Source: Deltaproteobacteria bacterium RBG_13_61_14 (lineage in GTDB: Bacteria; RBG-13-61-14). Taken from it: a stretch of DNA of 21,939 nucleotides. Both the position numbers and the translations under genes were made by a program. The stretch lies in the NCBI GenBank assembly GCA_001797815.1, contig MGQK01000010.1:1-21939 (forward strand), written 5' to 3'. A model generated the notes under the pieces. That model ran no database searches. It was not told where the DNA came from and worked only from the letters and a program-made list of their open reading frames with translations. Of the stretch, positions 7,491 through 15,832 are shown piece by piece (the first letter of the stretch is position 1; every line of letters begins with the position of its first letter).

Positions 7491-8435
7491 TTGGCAGTGG
7501 AATTCGTCAAACAGGATTATACCGGAAAGATCCGGGAAGTGACCATCGGCGCCGGGGACAAGGCCGTCAAGGTCGGCGGAGCCAACTCGTATCCCTTCTA
7601 CCTTTTTGAAGGGGCGCTGCCCAACCCGCCCCGGATTGCCTGGGAGGTCTGGGATGCCGAAACCGACCAGTGGCCCGAGGCCTGCAAGGAGCCGTTCGCG
7701 GACGTGCTCACCGACCCCCCGGCCTGGGCCAAGAAGCTGGTGGAGAAGCATGGCGCGGAGATGATCGCGCTCAAGCTGGTCAGCATTGACCCCAACGGCA
7801 AGAACGCCGACGCCAAGAGCGCGGTGGAAACGGTCAAGAAGGTGCTGGCCGCGGTCTCGGTGCCGGTGCTGGTCTTCGGGGTCAACAGCGTGGAGAAAGA
7901 CGCCGAGGTGCTGCGCCAGGTGGCCGAGGCCTGCGAGGGCAGGAACCTGGTGCTGGGGCCGGTGCAGGAACAAAACCACAAGGCCCTGGGCGCCGGCGCC
8001 ATCGGTTTCAAGCACACGGTGCTCGCGAGCACGCCGATTGACGTGAACCTGGCCAAGCAGCTCAACACCCTGCTCGGGAACCTGGGGGTGAAAGAAGACA
8101 AGCTGCTCATGGATCCCACCACCGGCGGGCTGGGCTATGGCATCGAATACACCTACTCGGTGATGGAGCGCGACCGGATGGCCGCCCTGGTCCAGCAGGA
8201 CGAGAAGATGCAGCAGCCCCTGGTCTGCAACCTGGCCCCCGAGGTCTGGAAGACCAAGGAGGCCAAGCTTTCCGCCCAGGACGACCCCAAGATGGGCGAG
8301 GCCAAGACCCGGGGCATCACCCTGGAGGCCATGACCGCCACCCTGCTGCTCCTGGCCGGCGCCGATGTCCTGGTCATGCGCCACCCCGAAGCGGTGGCCA
8401 AGATCAAGACCCTGATCAAGGAGCTGAGCGCTTAG
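7491..8435 (+). CDS. acsD: Corrinoid iron-sulfur protein small subunit (CODH/ACS delta)
   Basis: AcsD is the TIM-barrel small subunit that pairs with AcsC to hold the cobalamin that carries the methyl group from AcsE to AcsB. The 314-aa product has normal length and typical segments: VGGANSYPFYLFEG near the N terminus, ALKLVSIDPNGKNAD, VLVFGVNSVEKD, LLMDPTTGGLGYGIEYTYS and the C-terminal LLLLAGADVLVMRHPEA. The start is TTG, chosen because it follows AAGGAGG by 8 bases and begins the conserved sequence. An upstream start would translate the repeat. It precedes acsA by about 50 bases. The identification is firm from family resemblance and context. Confidence 0.94.
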   Translation: MAVEFVKQDYTGKIREVTIGAGDKAVKVGGANSYPFYLFEGALPNPPRIAWEVWDAETDQWPEACKEPFADVLTDPPAWAKKLVEKHGAEMIALKLVSIDPNGKNADAKSAVETVKKVLAAVSVPVLVFGVNSVEKDAEVLRQVAEACEGRNLVLGPVQEQNHKALGAGAIGFKHTVLASTPIDVNLAKQLNTLLGNLGVKEDKLLMDPTTGGLGYGIEYTYSVMERDRMAALVQQDEKMQQPLVCNLAPEVWKTKEAKLSAQDDPKMGEAKTRGITLEAMTATLLLLAGADVLVMRHPEAVAKIKTLIKELSA

Positions 8436-8486
8436 GGCCGGCCAGCGCCAGGGGATGCAAGATTCAATAGGGAGTTGAAAGACATT

Positions 8487-10922
8487 ATGGATTCAGCATT
8501 GGTTATCGAGATTGTGGATCACCATGGGCGGGACCCGGACCGGTTGATGGAAATCATCCGGGACCTGCGCCTGCACCAATATGACCTTCCCGACCCGGTG
8601 ATTGAGCAAGTGGCCGAGCGCCTGGGCCTTGCGCTGGACCAGGTCCGGGCCGCGGCCGTAGCGCCGATCCTGAAAAAGCGCGGCCGGCCCAAGGGAAAGA
8701 AGAACAAGCCCAAGCTCATCTCCGAACCCAAGCCGAAAGTGAGCGTGGCCCCCCGGGTCATTCTCCGCAAGCGGCCCAAACCCGAGCCGTCCTTGGAAAC
8801 CGCAGCCGAGAGCCGGCCCCCGGTCCCGGCCGAGGCAGAAGAGCCGGCTCCGACTCCGCCGGCTCCCCCGCCGGCCACTGAAGAAAAAATCGCGCCGCCG
8901 GCTATAGCCGCGGTCAGCGAACCGCCTATGCCAGAACGTCGCGCGGAAGTTGATTCAACAAGGAGGTATCCGGAAATGACCGAGCCGAAACGCAGTGCGG
9001 ATCCCACCGTGGGTCCCCTGCTGGAAAAAGCGAAACAAGACGGAGCCGAGACCGCCTTTGACCGGGCAATGGAAGGTCAGAAGGCGATCTGCCAGTATGG
9101 CGCCAACGGCGTCTGCTGCCGGCTCTGCGCGATGGGGCCTTGCCGGATCAGTCTGAAAGAAGGCAAAGGCGCCGAGCGGGGCGTATGCGGGGCCACCGCC
9201 AATACCATCGCCGCCCGCAACTTCTGCCGCATGATCGCGGCGGGAGCCGCGGCCCATTCCGACCATGCCCGGGCCGTGGCCGATACCTTTATCCTCGCCG
9301 CCAAGGGTGAAATCCCCGGCTTCCAGATCAAGGACGAGCAAAAGCTTTACCAACTCGCCTTGGATCTGGGAATCGCCATCGGCGACCGCAGCGTCAAGGA
9401 AATCGCCATCGAGGTGGGCGAGAAATGCCTGGCCGAGTTCGGCCGGCAGGAAGGGGAACTCCTTCTGGTCAAACGCGCGCCGCTCAAGCGCCAGGAGATC
9501 TGGCGCAAGCTGGGCATGACCCCTCGCGGCATTGACCGCGAGGTGGTGGAAATGATGCACCGCACCCACATGGGCGTGGATCAGGATTACCGCAACCTCA
9601 TCCTGCAAGGCTCCCGCACCTCGCTCGCCGACGGCTGGGGCGGCTCGATGATCTCCACCGAACTCCAGGACATCATGTTCGGAACCCCCCAACCCATCGC
9701 CAGTGAAATTAACCTGGGCGTGCTGAAAGCGGACGAGGTCAACATCATCGTGCACGGCCACGAGCCTCTGCTCTCGGAGATGGTGGTCGTGGCTTCCCGC
9801 GATCCCGAGCTCCTGGCTTTTGCCAAAGAAAAAGGCGCCAAGGGCATCAACCTGGCCGGGATCTGCTGCACCGCCAATGAGATCCTGATGCGCCACGGCA
9901 TCCCCATTGCCGGCAACTTCCTGCAGCAGGAGTTGGCCATCGTCACCGGCGCGGTGGACGCGATGGTGGTGGACGTGCAGTGCATCATGGAGAACCTGGC
10001 CGAGATATCCAAGTGCTACCACACCAAGCTCATCACCACCAACTACCGGGCCAAGATCATCGGCGCCGAGCACATCCAGTTTGAAGAGCACGACGCCATC
10101 AACACCGCCAAGAAGATTGTCCGGACCGCGATCGAAAATTATCCTCGACGCGACCCCAAGAAAGTCAGCATCCCCCAGGAAAAGAGCGATATGGTCGTGG
10201 GCTTCTCCCATGAGACCATCAACTATCTCCTGGGCGGGCTCTTCCGCGCCAGCTACCGGCCGCTCAACGACAACATCATCAACGGCCGCATCCGCGGCAT
10301 CGCCGGGGTGGTCGGGTGCAACAATGTCCGCACCGAGCATGACAGCGCCCATCTCGCCATGATCAAGGAGCTGTTGAAGAACGACGTGATCGTGCTCACC
10401 ACCGGCTGTGCGGCCATGGCCTGCGGCAAGGCCGGGCTCCTCACCCCCGAGGCGGCCAAGCAATACTGCGGGCCCGGATTGGCCGAGGTCTGCGAGACCG
10501 TGGGCATCCCCCCGGTGCTGCACATGGGCGCCTGCGTGGACAACAGCCGCATCCTCATCGCCGCCACCGCGGTGGTCAAAGAGGGCGGGCTGGGCGACGA
10601 CATCTCCGACTTGCCCGCGGCCGGAGCCGCGCCCGAGTGGATGAGCGAAAAGGCCATCGCCATCGGCCAATACTTCGTGGCCTCCGGCGTGTTCACCGTG
10701 TTCGGGGTCACCTTCCCGATTATGGGCGCGCCCCAGGTCCGCGACCATCTCTTCTCCGAACTGGAAGGGATGGTGGGCGGCAAGTGGGCCTTTGAGCCGG
10801 ATCCGGTCAAGGGCGCTAAGCTCATGATCGAGCACATTGACAAGAAGCGCAAGGCGCTGGGCATTGACAAGGCCCGGGAGCGAGTGCTCTACGACATGGC
10901 CATGCGCCGGGAAATGGAATAA
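8487..10922 (+). CDS. acsA: Ni-Fe-S carbon monoxide dehydrogenase catalytic subunit, with N-terminal extension
   Basis: This enzyme reduces CO2 to CO at the C-cluster and feeds it to AcsB. The canonical CODH begins at an internal ATG (8976), giving 648 aa, normal for CooS/AcsA. In that numbering Cys39 and Cys47 (D-cluster) and Cys48, Cys51, Cys56 and Cys71 (B-cluster) are present. C-cluster candidates are the His260-Gly-His262 motif, Cys297/298, Cys336, Cys448, Cys478 and Cys520, so it looks fully active. The frame, however, is open upstream to an ATG at 8487 (811 aa), with GGGAG 12 bases before it. The added 163 residues contain a NuoE N-terminal-like helical segment (about 1-58), an AT-hook-like KKRGRPKGKKNK (63-74) and a Pro/Ala/Glu-rich linker (about 77-155). 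A TTG at 8475 abuts the ribosome site and is unlikely. Both long and short forms may be made. Confidence 0.95.
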   Translation: MDSALVIEIVDHHGRDPDRLMEIIRDLRLHQYDLPDPVIEQVAERLGLALDQVRAAAVAPILKKRGRPKGKKNKPKLISEPKPKVSVAPRVILRKRPKPEPSLETAAESRPPVPAEAEEPAPTPPAPPPATEEKIAPPAIAAVSEPPMPERRAEVDSTRRYPEMTEPKRSADPTVGPLLEKAKQDGAETAFDRAMEGQKAICQYGANGVCCRLCAMGPCRISLKEGKGAERGVCGATANTIAARNFCRMIAAGAAAHSDHARAVADTFILAAKGEIPGFQIKDEQKLYQLALDLGIAIGDRSVKEIAIEVGEKCLAEFGRQEGELLLVKRAPLKRQEIWRKLGMTPRGIDREVVEMMHRTHMGVDQDYRNLILQGSRTSLADGWGGSMISTELQDIMFGTPQPIASEINLGVLKADEVNIIVHGHEPLLSEMVVVASRDPELLAFAKEKGAKGINLAGICCTANEILMRHGIPIAGNFLQQELAIVTGAVDAMVVDVQCIMENLAEISKCYHTKLITTNYRAKIIGAEHIQFEEHDAINTAKKIVRTAIENYPRRDPKKVSIPQEKSDMVVGFSHETINYLLGGLFRASYRPLNDNIINGRIRGIAGVVGCNNVRTEHDSAHLAMIKELLKNDVIVLTTGCAAMACGKAGLLTPEAAKQYCGPGLAEVCETVGIPPVLHMGACVDNSRILIAATAVVKEGGLGDDISDLPAAGAAPEWMSEKAIAIGQYFVASGVFTVFGVTFPIMGAPQVRDHLFSELEGMVGGKWAFEPDPVKGAKLMIEHIDKKRKALGIDKARERVLYDMAMRREME
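8960..8966 (+). promoter_or_regulatory. Internal Shine-Dalgarno inside the acsA frame
   Basis: A perfect AAGGAGG sits 9 bases before an in-frame ATG at 8976, which is where CODH homologues normally start (MTEPKRSAD). It is stronger than the GGGAG site of the long form. This supports a second, shorter CODH product from the same frame. Confidence 0.8.
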
Positions 10923-10969
10923 GGATCACGGCGGGAATTACCCCCGGAAACCATAAGGAGGTTTGAGTC

Positions 10970-13174
10970 GTGTCAAAGTTGATTGCATCTGCGGCGATTC
11001 GGGGGGCGCACAAGATTGTGGCCCACGCCGAAGCCAAGTTCAAGGAAGCGCGGGAAAAGTTCGGCGAGAACCATGAGGTCGGCTTTCCCAATACCGGGTA
11101 TTATTTGCCCATCATCTACGGCATCCTCGGCCGCAAGGTCGAGAAGATCAAGGACATGGCGCCGGTGCTCCAGGTTTGCCGGGAGATCCTGCCCCCGCCG
11201 GTCAAGGAGAAGAACGCCCTGCCCTACCTGGCGCCGGCGCTGGACGCGGGCATGGCCACCTTCTTCGCCGAGGAGATCATCGAGGCCATCCGCTACCTGG
11301 AATATCCGGATTTTTACGTCCTGGGCGAAGATCCCACGGATGACAACCTCTGGCTGGGCGCGGCGGATGACATCATCCTGCGCAAGCGGGGGGTCGAGTT
11401 TGTGGACGGCACGGCCCCGGGCTTTGCCGCGGTGCTGGGCGCGGCGCCGACCAAGGAGATCGCGGCCCGGATCGCGCTCGAGCTCCAGGAAAAGAACCTT
11501 TACGTGTTCATGGCCGCCGAGCACCAGGGCCGGCGCTTCTCCGAGCAGCTCAAGGAGGCCGGGGTCCAGATCGGCTGGCCCACCCGGCTGGTCAGTTTCG
11601 GACCGGACGTCTCGGCCACCGTGTTCGCCATGGGCTTTGCCACCCGGGCGGCCATGAGCTTCGGCGGGATCGAGCCGGGCGACTTCCGCAAGATCCTCAT
11701 CTACAACAAAGACCGGGTCTTCGCTTTCGCCCTGCCGCTCGGGTTTGTCACCGACGAGTGGTATGCCAACGCGGCCGGGGCCATCAACTGGGGTTTCCCG
11801 GTCATCGCCGATTCGCCCATCCCCCAGGTGCTGCCTACCGGCATCTGCACCTACGAGCACGTGGTCAGCAATATTCCCCACAAGGACATTGTCCAGAAGG
11901 CGGTGGAAGTCCGCGGCCTGAAAGTCACCGTGCACAAGGTGCCGGTGCCCGTGTCCTACGGCCCGGCTTTTGAGGGCGAGCGGGTCCGGGGCGAGGATAT
12001 CTACCTCGAAGCCGGCGGCGGCCGCACCCAGGCGATCGAGCTGGTGCGGATGAAGAACATGAACGAGGTCGAGGATAACAAGATCGAGCTGTTCGGCCCG
12101 GACCTCAAGGACATTCAGCCGCCGGCCAAACTGCCGCTGGCGATCATGGTGGAAGTGTCCGGCCGCAACATGCAGGAAGACTTTGAGCCGATCCTGGAGC
12201 GGCAGATTCACCACCTGATCAACTATGCCCAGGGCGTGATGCACATTGGGCAGCGCGATATCGCCTGGGTGCGCATTGCCAAGCAGGCGGTGGAAAAAGG
12301 CTTTAATTTAAAGCACTTCGGCTCGATTCTTCACGCAAAATATCATGAGGATTTTGGGAGCATTGTGGACAAAGTCCAGGTTCGGATTTACACCGAATTG
12401 GACAAGGTCAAGGAGTTGACCGAGCAGGCCCGCAAGATTCACCGGCATCGGGACGAGCGGCTGGCCGGCATGACCGACGAGGATACGGACCCATTCTACT
12501 CCTGCACCCTGTGCCAGAGCTTTGCTCCCAACCACGTCTGCATCGTCACCCCGGAGCGGACCGGCCTGTGCGGGGCCTACAATTGGCTGGACTGCAAGGC
12601 CAGCAATGAAATCAACCCGACCGGCCCCAACCAGCCGGTGCCCAAGGGCGAGGTGCTGGACCCGGTTTACGGCCAGTGGAAAGGGGTCAACGAGTTCGTC
12701 AAGAAAGCCAGCCGGGGCGCGGTGGAAAATTACGACGCCTACGGCATCCTCCGCCAGCCCATGACCAGCTGCGGCTGCTTCGAGTGCATCGCCGCGGTGC
12801 TGCCCATGTGCAACGGCTTCATGGCGGTGGACCGCGATTACACCGGGATGACCCCGGTGGGCATGAAGTTCACCACCCTGGCCGGCTCGGTGGGCGGCGG
12901 CGCCGTGACCCCCGGCTTCGTGGGCCACTCCAAGTATTACATCACCAGCCGGAAATACCTTTCGGCCGAGGGCGGGATCAAGCGCATGGTGTGGCTGCCC
13001 AAGCGGCTCAAGGAAGAGATCCGGGACCGCATCGAAAAGCGCTCCCAGGAAATGGGAGTTCCGGATCTGATTGACAAGATCGCGGACGAAACCGTGGCGA
13101 CTACCGAAGAGGAAGTGATGAAATACCTCACCGAGAAACAACATCCGGTCCTGGCCATGGACCCGCTCTTCTAA
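10970..13174 (+). CDS. acsB: Acetyl-CoA synthase catalytic subunit (CODH/ACS alpha/beta type)
   Basis: AcsB condenses CO, the corrinoid-bound methyl and CoA at the Ni-Ni-[4Fe-4S] A-cluster. The 734-aa product matches bacterial AcsB (about 729 aa), including the N-terminal domain that docks to CODH. The A-cluster ligands are complete: Cys512, Cys515, Cys524 and Cys534 (C-x2-C-x8-C-x9-C) for the cubane and bridge, and Cys601-Gly602-Cys603 for the distal nickel. A GTG start follows AAGGAGG (10955-10961) by 8 bases. The gap from acsA is 47 bases. A C-terminal LAGSVGGGAVTPGFVGH segment is present. No truncation or frameshift is seen, and the enzyme should be functional. Confidence 0.97.
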   Translation: MSKLIASAAIRGAHKIVAHAEAKFKEAREKFGENHEVGFPNTGYYLPIIYGILGRKVEKIKDMAPVLQVCREILPPPVKEKNALPYLAPALDAGMATFFAEEIIEAIRYLEYPDFYVLGEDPTDDNLWLGAADDIILRKRGVEFVDGTAPGFAAVLGAAPTKEIAARIALELQEKNLYVFMAAEHQGRRFSEQLKEAGVQIGWPTRLVSFGPDVSATVFAMGFATRAAMSFGGIEPGDFRKILIYNKDRVFAFALPLGFVTDEWYANAAGAINWGFPVIADSPIPQVLPTGICTYEHVVSNIPHKDIVQKAVEVRGLKVTVHKVPVPVSYGPAFEGERVRGEDIYLEAGGGRTQAIELVRMKNMNEVEDNKIELFGPDLKDIQPPAKLPLAIMVEVSGRNMQEDFEPILERQIHHLINYAQGVMHIGQRDIAWVRIAKQAVEKGFNLKHFGSILHAKYHEDFGSIVDKVQVRIYTELDKVKELTEQARKIHRHRDERLAGMTDEDTDPFYSCTLCQSFAPNHVCIVTPERTGLCGAYNWLDCKASNEINPTGPNQPVPKGEVLDPVYGQWKGVNEFVKKASRGAVENYDAYGILRQPMTSCGCFECIAAVLPMCNGFMAVDRDYTGMTPVGMKFTTLAGSVGGGAVTPGFVGHSKYYITSRKYLSAEGGIKRMVWLPKRLKEEIRDRIEKRSQEMGVPDLIDKIADETVATTEEEVMKYLTEKQHPVLAMDPLF

Positions 13175-13187
13175 GAACACGAAGGTC

Positions 13188-13209
13188 GAGCGGCTGGAGT
13201 CAGCCGCTC
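13188..13209 (+). repeat. Perfect hairpin between acsB and acsC
   Basis: GAGCGGCTG (13188-13196) and CAGCCGCTC (13201-13209) form a 9-bp perfect stem with loop GAGT. TTTTT occurs 7 bases later (13217-13221), directly before the acsC AAGGAGG. The spacing is too long for a classical intrinsic terminator. A weak attenuator or an mRNA-stability stem is possible. Confidence 0.75.
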
Positions 13210-13234
13210 CCCCAAGTTTTTAAGGAGGAATACG

Positions 13235-14578
13235 ATGGCACTTTCAGGACTGGAAATCTACAAGAAACTCCCCAAAACCAACTGCGGGGACTGCGGCGTT
13301 CCCACCTGCATGGCCTTTGCCATGAAGCTGGCCGCGGGCCAGGCCGAGCTTTCGGCCTGTCCCCACGTCAGCCCGGAGGCGGCCGAAGCCCTGGGCGCGG
13401 CCTCCGCGCCTCCGGTGCGGCCGATCAGTGTGGGCGCCGGGCCGGCCGTCTTCAAGATCGGCGGCGAGACCGTGCTCTTCCGGCACGAGAAGACCTTTAT
13501 CAACCCGCCCGGGGTGGCGGTGCTGGTGACCGATGCCATGAGCGAGGGCGAGGTGGATTCCCGGCTCAAGGCGATCTCGAGTCTCCAGTATGACCGGGTC
13601 GGCTTGAAGCTCAAGGCCAACCTGGCGGCGGTCAAGTCCAATGACGCCGGCAAGCTGACCGCGCTGGCCCAGAAAGCGGCCGGGTCCGGGGCGGCGGTGA
13701 TGCTGATGTCGGATTCCGCCGACGCGCTCAAAGCCGCGGCCGCTTCGATCAAGGACCAGAAGCCCCTGCTCTACGCCGCGACCAAGGCCAACGCCGACGC
13801 CATGGGCGCCCTGGCCAAAGAGATGGGGCTGCCGCTGGTGGTCAAGGGCGAGGGCAGCCTGGAGAGCGTGGTGGCGCTGACCGAGAAGCTCGCGGGCATG
13901 GGCCTCAAGGACTTGCTGATTGACACCGGCACCCGGGGCATCAAAAAGGCGCTGGAAGAGCAGGTCCAGATCCGCCGGCTGGCGATCAAGAAGACCTACC
14001 GGCCGCTGGGTTATCCCACGGTGGTGTTCCCGGCGGAAATGACTAAAGACCCGGTGACCGAGGCGCTGTATGCCTCGATCTTCGTGGCCAAATACGGCGG
14101 GATCATCGTGATGTCCGACTTGCGCGGCGAAACCCTCTTCCCGCTCCTGGTCGCCCGGATGAACATCTACACCGACCCGCAGCGCCCCATGGCCACCCAG
14201 AAGGGCATCTACCCGATCAACAACCCCACCGAAAACTCGCCGGTGCTGGTCACCTCCAATTTCTCGCTCACCTACTTCATCGTCTCCGGCGAGCTGGAAT
14301 CGTCCCGGCTGTCGGCCTGGCTGATCGTGGTGGACACCGAGGGCCTTTCGGTGCTGACCTCCTGGGCCGCGGGTAAGTTCGCGGCGGACATCATAGGCCC
14401 CTATGTTTTGAAGTGCGGGATCATTGACAAGATCAAGCACAAGAAATTGATCATCCCGGGTGTGGTGGCGAGCATCTCGGGCGAGCTGGAAGAGGAAATG
14501 CCGGGCTGGGAGATCATGATCGGTCCGCGCGAAGCGGTCCATATTGCCAACTACCTCAAGGAACGCTTTGCCGCGTAA
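13235..14578 (+). CDS. acsC: Corrinoid iron-sulfur protein large subunit (CODH/ACS gamma)
   Basis: AcsC carries a [4Fe-4S] cluster and, with AcsD, the corrinoid that receives methyl from AcsE. The 447-aa product starts with the cluster domain: Cys17, Cys20, Cys25 and Cys42 in KLPKTNCGDCGVPTC...SACP. A TIM-barrel middle region (VKSNDAGKLTALAQKAAG, LLIDTGTRG) and a C-terminal corrinoid-binding Rossmann-like domain (about 320-447) follow, with ENSPVLVTSNFSLTYF and a terminal PGWEIMIGPREA segment. Length is normal. The ATG follows AAGGAGG (13222-13228) by 6 bases. The N-terminal cluster is the usual entry point for electrons from AcsV. Confidence 0.96.
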   Translation: MALSGLEIYKKLPKTNCGDCGVPTCMAFAMKLAAGQAELSACPHVSPEAAEALGAASAPPVRPISVGAGPAVFKIGGETVLFRHEKTFINPPGVAVLVTDAMSEGEVDSRLKAISSLQYDRVGLKLKANLAAVKSNDAGKLTALAQKAAGSGAAVMLMSDSADALKAAAASIKDQKPLLYAATKANADAMGALAKEMGLPLVVKGEGSLESVVALTEKLAGMGLKDLLIDTGTRGIKKALEEQVQIRRLAIKKTYRPLGYPTVVFPAEMTKDPVTEALYASIFVAKYGGIIVMSDLRGETLFPLLVARMNIYTDPQRPMATQKGIYPINNPTENSPVLVTSNFSLTYFIVSGELESSRLSAWLIVVDTEGLSVLTSWAAGKFAADIIGPYVLKCGIIDKIKHKKLIIPGVVASISGELEEEMPGWEIMIGPREAVHIANYLKERFAA

Positions 14579-14589
14579 TCAAGCGGTCG

Positions 14590-14609
14590 GGGCGCGATTG
14601 ATCGCGCCC
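14590..14609 (+). repeat. Short palindrome between acsC and acsE
   Basis: GGGCGCGAT (14590-14598) and ATCGCGCCC (14601-14609) are perfect complements with a 2-base loop. The same GGGCGCGAT/ATCGCGCCC arms recur at 21883-21902, so this is a copy of a dispersed palindrome. It ends just before the acsE AAGGAGG (14614-14620). Confidence 0.75.
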
Positions 14610-14628
14610 GCCAAAGGAGGGGCAACGG

Positions 14629-15507
14629 ATGTTGACGATAGCGGAAAATATCAATGTCATGTCCAAGCCCATCGGGCCGGCCATGAAGGCGCGGGACAAG
14701 AAGCCGATCCAGGAGCTGGCCGTGCACGAGTCCGAGCAAGGGGTGGATTACCTGGATCTCAACATCGGCCCGGCCCGCAAGGACGGCCCCGAGCTGATGA
14801 CCTGGCTGGTGCAGACGGTGCAGGAAGTCAGCAAAGTGCCCTGCTCGCTGGATACCACCAATGCCGACGCCATTGCCGCCGGGCTCAAGGTGCACCAGGG
14901 CAAGGCCCTGATCAATTCGGTCACCCTGCAGCCCGACCGGATGCAGAAGGTGCTGCCCCTGGCCAAGGAGTTCGAGACCGACATCATCGGCGTGCTCTGG
15001 GGGCAGGAGGGCATGCCCCGCGACGAGAACGAGCGGGCCGTGCACGCGGTCAACCTGATGATGGCGGCGAACGAGCTGGGCGTTCCCAACGAGCGGCTGT
15101 GGGTGGACCCGATCGTCAGCCCGGTCTCGGTGGAAATCAATCAGGTCAAGGCCTGCATCACCTTCATGCAGACCCTGCAGGACCTGGTCCCGGGCTGCAA
15201 GTCCACGGTCGGGCTGTCCAACATCTCCAACGGCGCGCCCGACGAGCTGCGCCACTGGCTCAACAAGACCTACGCCATCATGCTCATGCGCTACGGCTGT
15301 TATTCGGCCATCGTGGATGCCTTTGACGAGGACCTGCTGGCCCTGGCCAAGGGCGGGAAAAAGGAGGTAATCGCCCTGGTGCACAAGGTGATGGACGGCG
15401 CCGCGGTGGACCCCAAGTCGCTCAACCCGGAGCTGCTCAAGTATTACCGCACGGCCAAGGTGCTGGTGGGGGAGACCCTGTATTCGGCCTCTTGGCTGGA
15501 AGGATAA
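14629..15507 (+). CDS. acsE: Methyl-THF:corrinoid iron-sulfur protein methyltransferase
   Basis: AcsE transfers the N5-methyl of methyl-THF to Co(I) of AcsC/AcsD. The product is a 292-aa pterin-binding TIM barrel with conserved pterin-site residues near the positions known for the Moorella enzyme: Asp75 in SLDTTNAD, Asp160 in WVDPIVSP, and Asn198 in GLSNISNG. LDLNIGPA (42-49) is another signature of the fold. The ATG is 8 bases after AAGGAGG. The protein is about 30 residues longer than the 262-residue Moorella MeTr as I recall it, the extra being C-terminal (LKYYRTAKVLVGETLYSASW). It is the last gene of the tightly spaced core operon; 133 bases follow before the toxin-antitoxin pair. Confidence 0.95.
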   Translation: MLTIAENINVMSKPIGPAMKARDKKPIQELAVHESEQGVDYLDLNIGPARKDGPELMTWLVQTVQEVSKVPCSLDTTNADAIAAGLKVHQGKALINSVTLQPDRMQKVLPLAKEFETDIIGVLWGQEGMPRDENERAVHAVNLMMAANELGVPNERLWVDPIVSPVSVEINQVKACITFMQTLQDLVPGCKSTVGLSNISNGAPDELRHWLNKTYAIMLMRYGCYSAIVDAFDEDLLALAKGGKKEVIALVHKVMDGAAVDPKSLNPELLKYYRTAKVLVGETLYSASWLEG

Positions 15508-15527
15508 AAGCCAGAACCTGAACCCTG

Positions 15528-15555
15528 CCCAGGCCCCGGCACCCGCGGCCCTGGG
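15528..15555 (+). terminator. GC-rich dyad after acsE, possible operon end
   Basis: CCCAGG-CC (15528-15535) pairs with GGCCCTGGG (15547-15555) with a one-base bulge and an 11-base loop. No U-run follows, so it is not a proper intrinsic terminator. It may be a partial terminator or 3'-end protecting stem. Confidence 0.35.
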
Positions 15556-15566
15556 GCGGGGCTTAG

Positions 15567-15595
15567 TTGCAGGATGACGCCTTCTTTGTTATCCT
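15567..15595 (+). promoter_or_regulatory. Putative promoter of the vapBC-like pair
   Basis: TTGCAG (15567-15572), a 17-base spacer and TATCCT (15590-15595) lie 45 bases before the antitoxin ATG. The match is moderate, but the position is right for an own promoter of the module and of the genes that follow it. Confidence 0.45.
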
Positions 15596-15640
15596 AAAAA
15601 GCGTAGGGGATGGGGGAAAGCGGGGAAAAGGGGTAAAACC

Positions 15641-15832
15641 ATGGCTTTGAAAAAACGAAAAAAAGCGGCGAAAACTTCAAGTTTGGAACGAGAAATAGCT
15701 GAATTGGAAGCGAGGCTGACGCCTGAGGCACGCGCCCTGTATGAAGAGGCCATGGAAATCCGGCGCCGGATTGGTAAAGTTCCTTTTAAAGTAACCGATC
15801 TGGTCCGCGAAATTCGGGGAGAGAATGACTGA
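15641..15832 (+). CDS. Putative antitoxin of a PIN-domain toxin (VapB-like)
   Basis: The product is a 63-aa basic-then-acidic helical protein. It has a Lys-rich N terminus (MALKKRKKAAK), a predicted coiled or long-helix middle (LEREIAELEARLTPEARALYEEAMEIRRRIG) and a short FKVTDLVREIRGEND tail of the kind that wraps the toxin. It overlaps the toxin gene by 8 bp, the classic type II arrangement. A purine-rich GGGGAAAAGGGG ribosome site precedes it. Codon use is AT-richer than the acs genes. I infer antitoxin from the partner and size; no DNA-binding fold (ribbon-helix-helix or AbrB) is evident. Confidence 0.7.
   Translation: MALKKRKKAAKTSSLEREIAELEARLTPEARALYEEAMEIRRRIGKVPFKVTDLVREIRGEND

Noticed and set aside
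13188-13221. Intrinsic terminator between acsB and acsC
   Set aside because: The T-run starts 7 bases after the stem and acsC has a perfect ribosome site at once after it; at most a weak attenuator.
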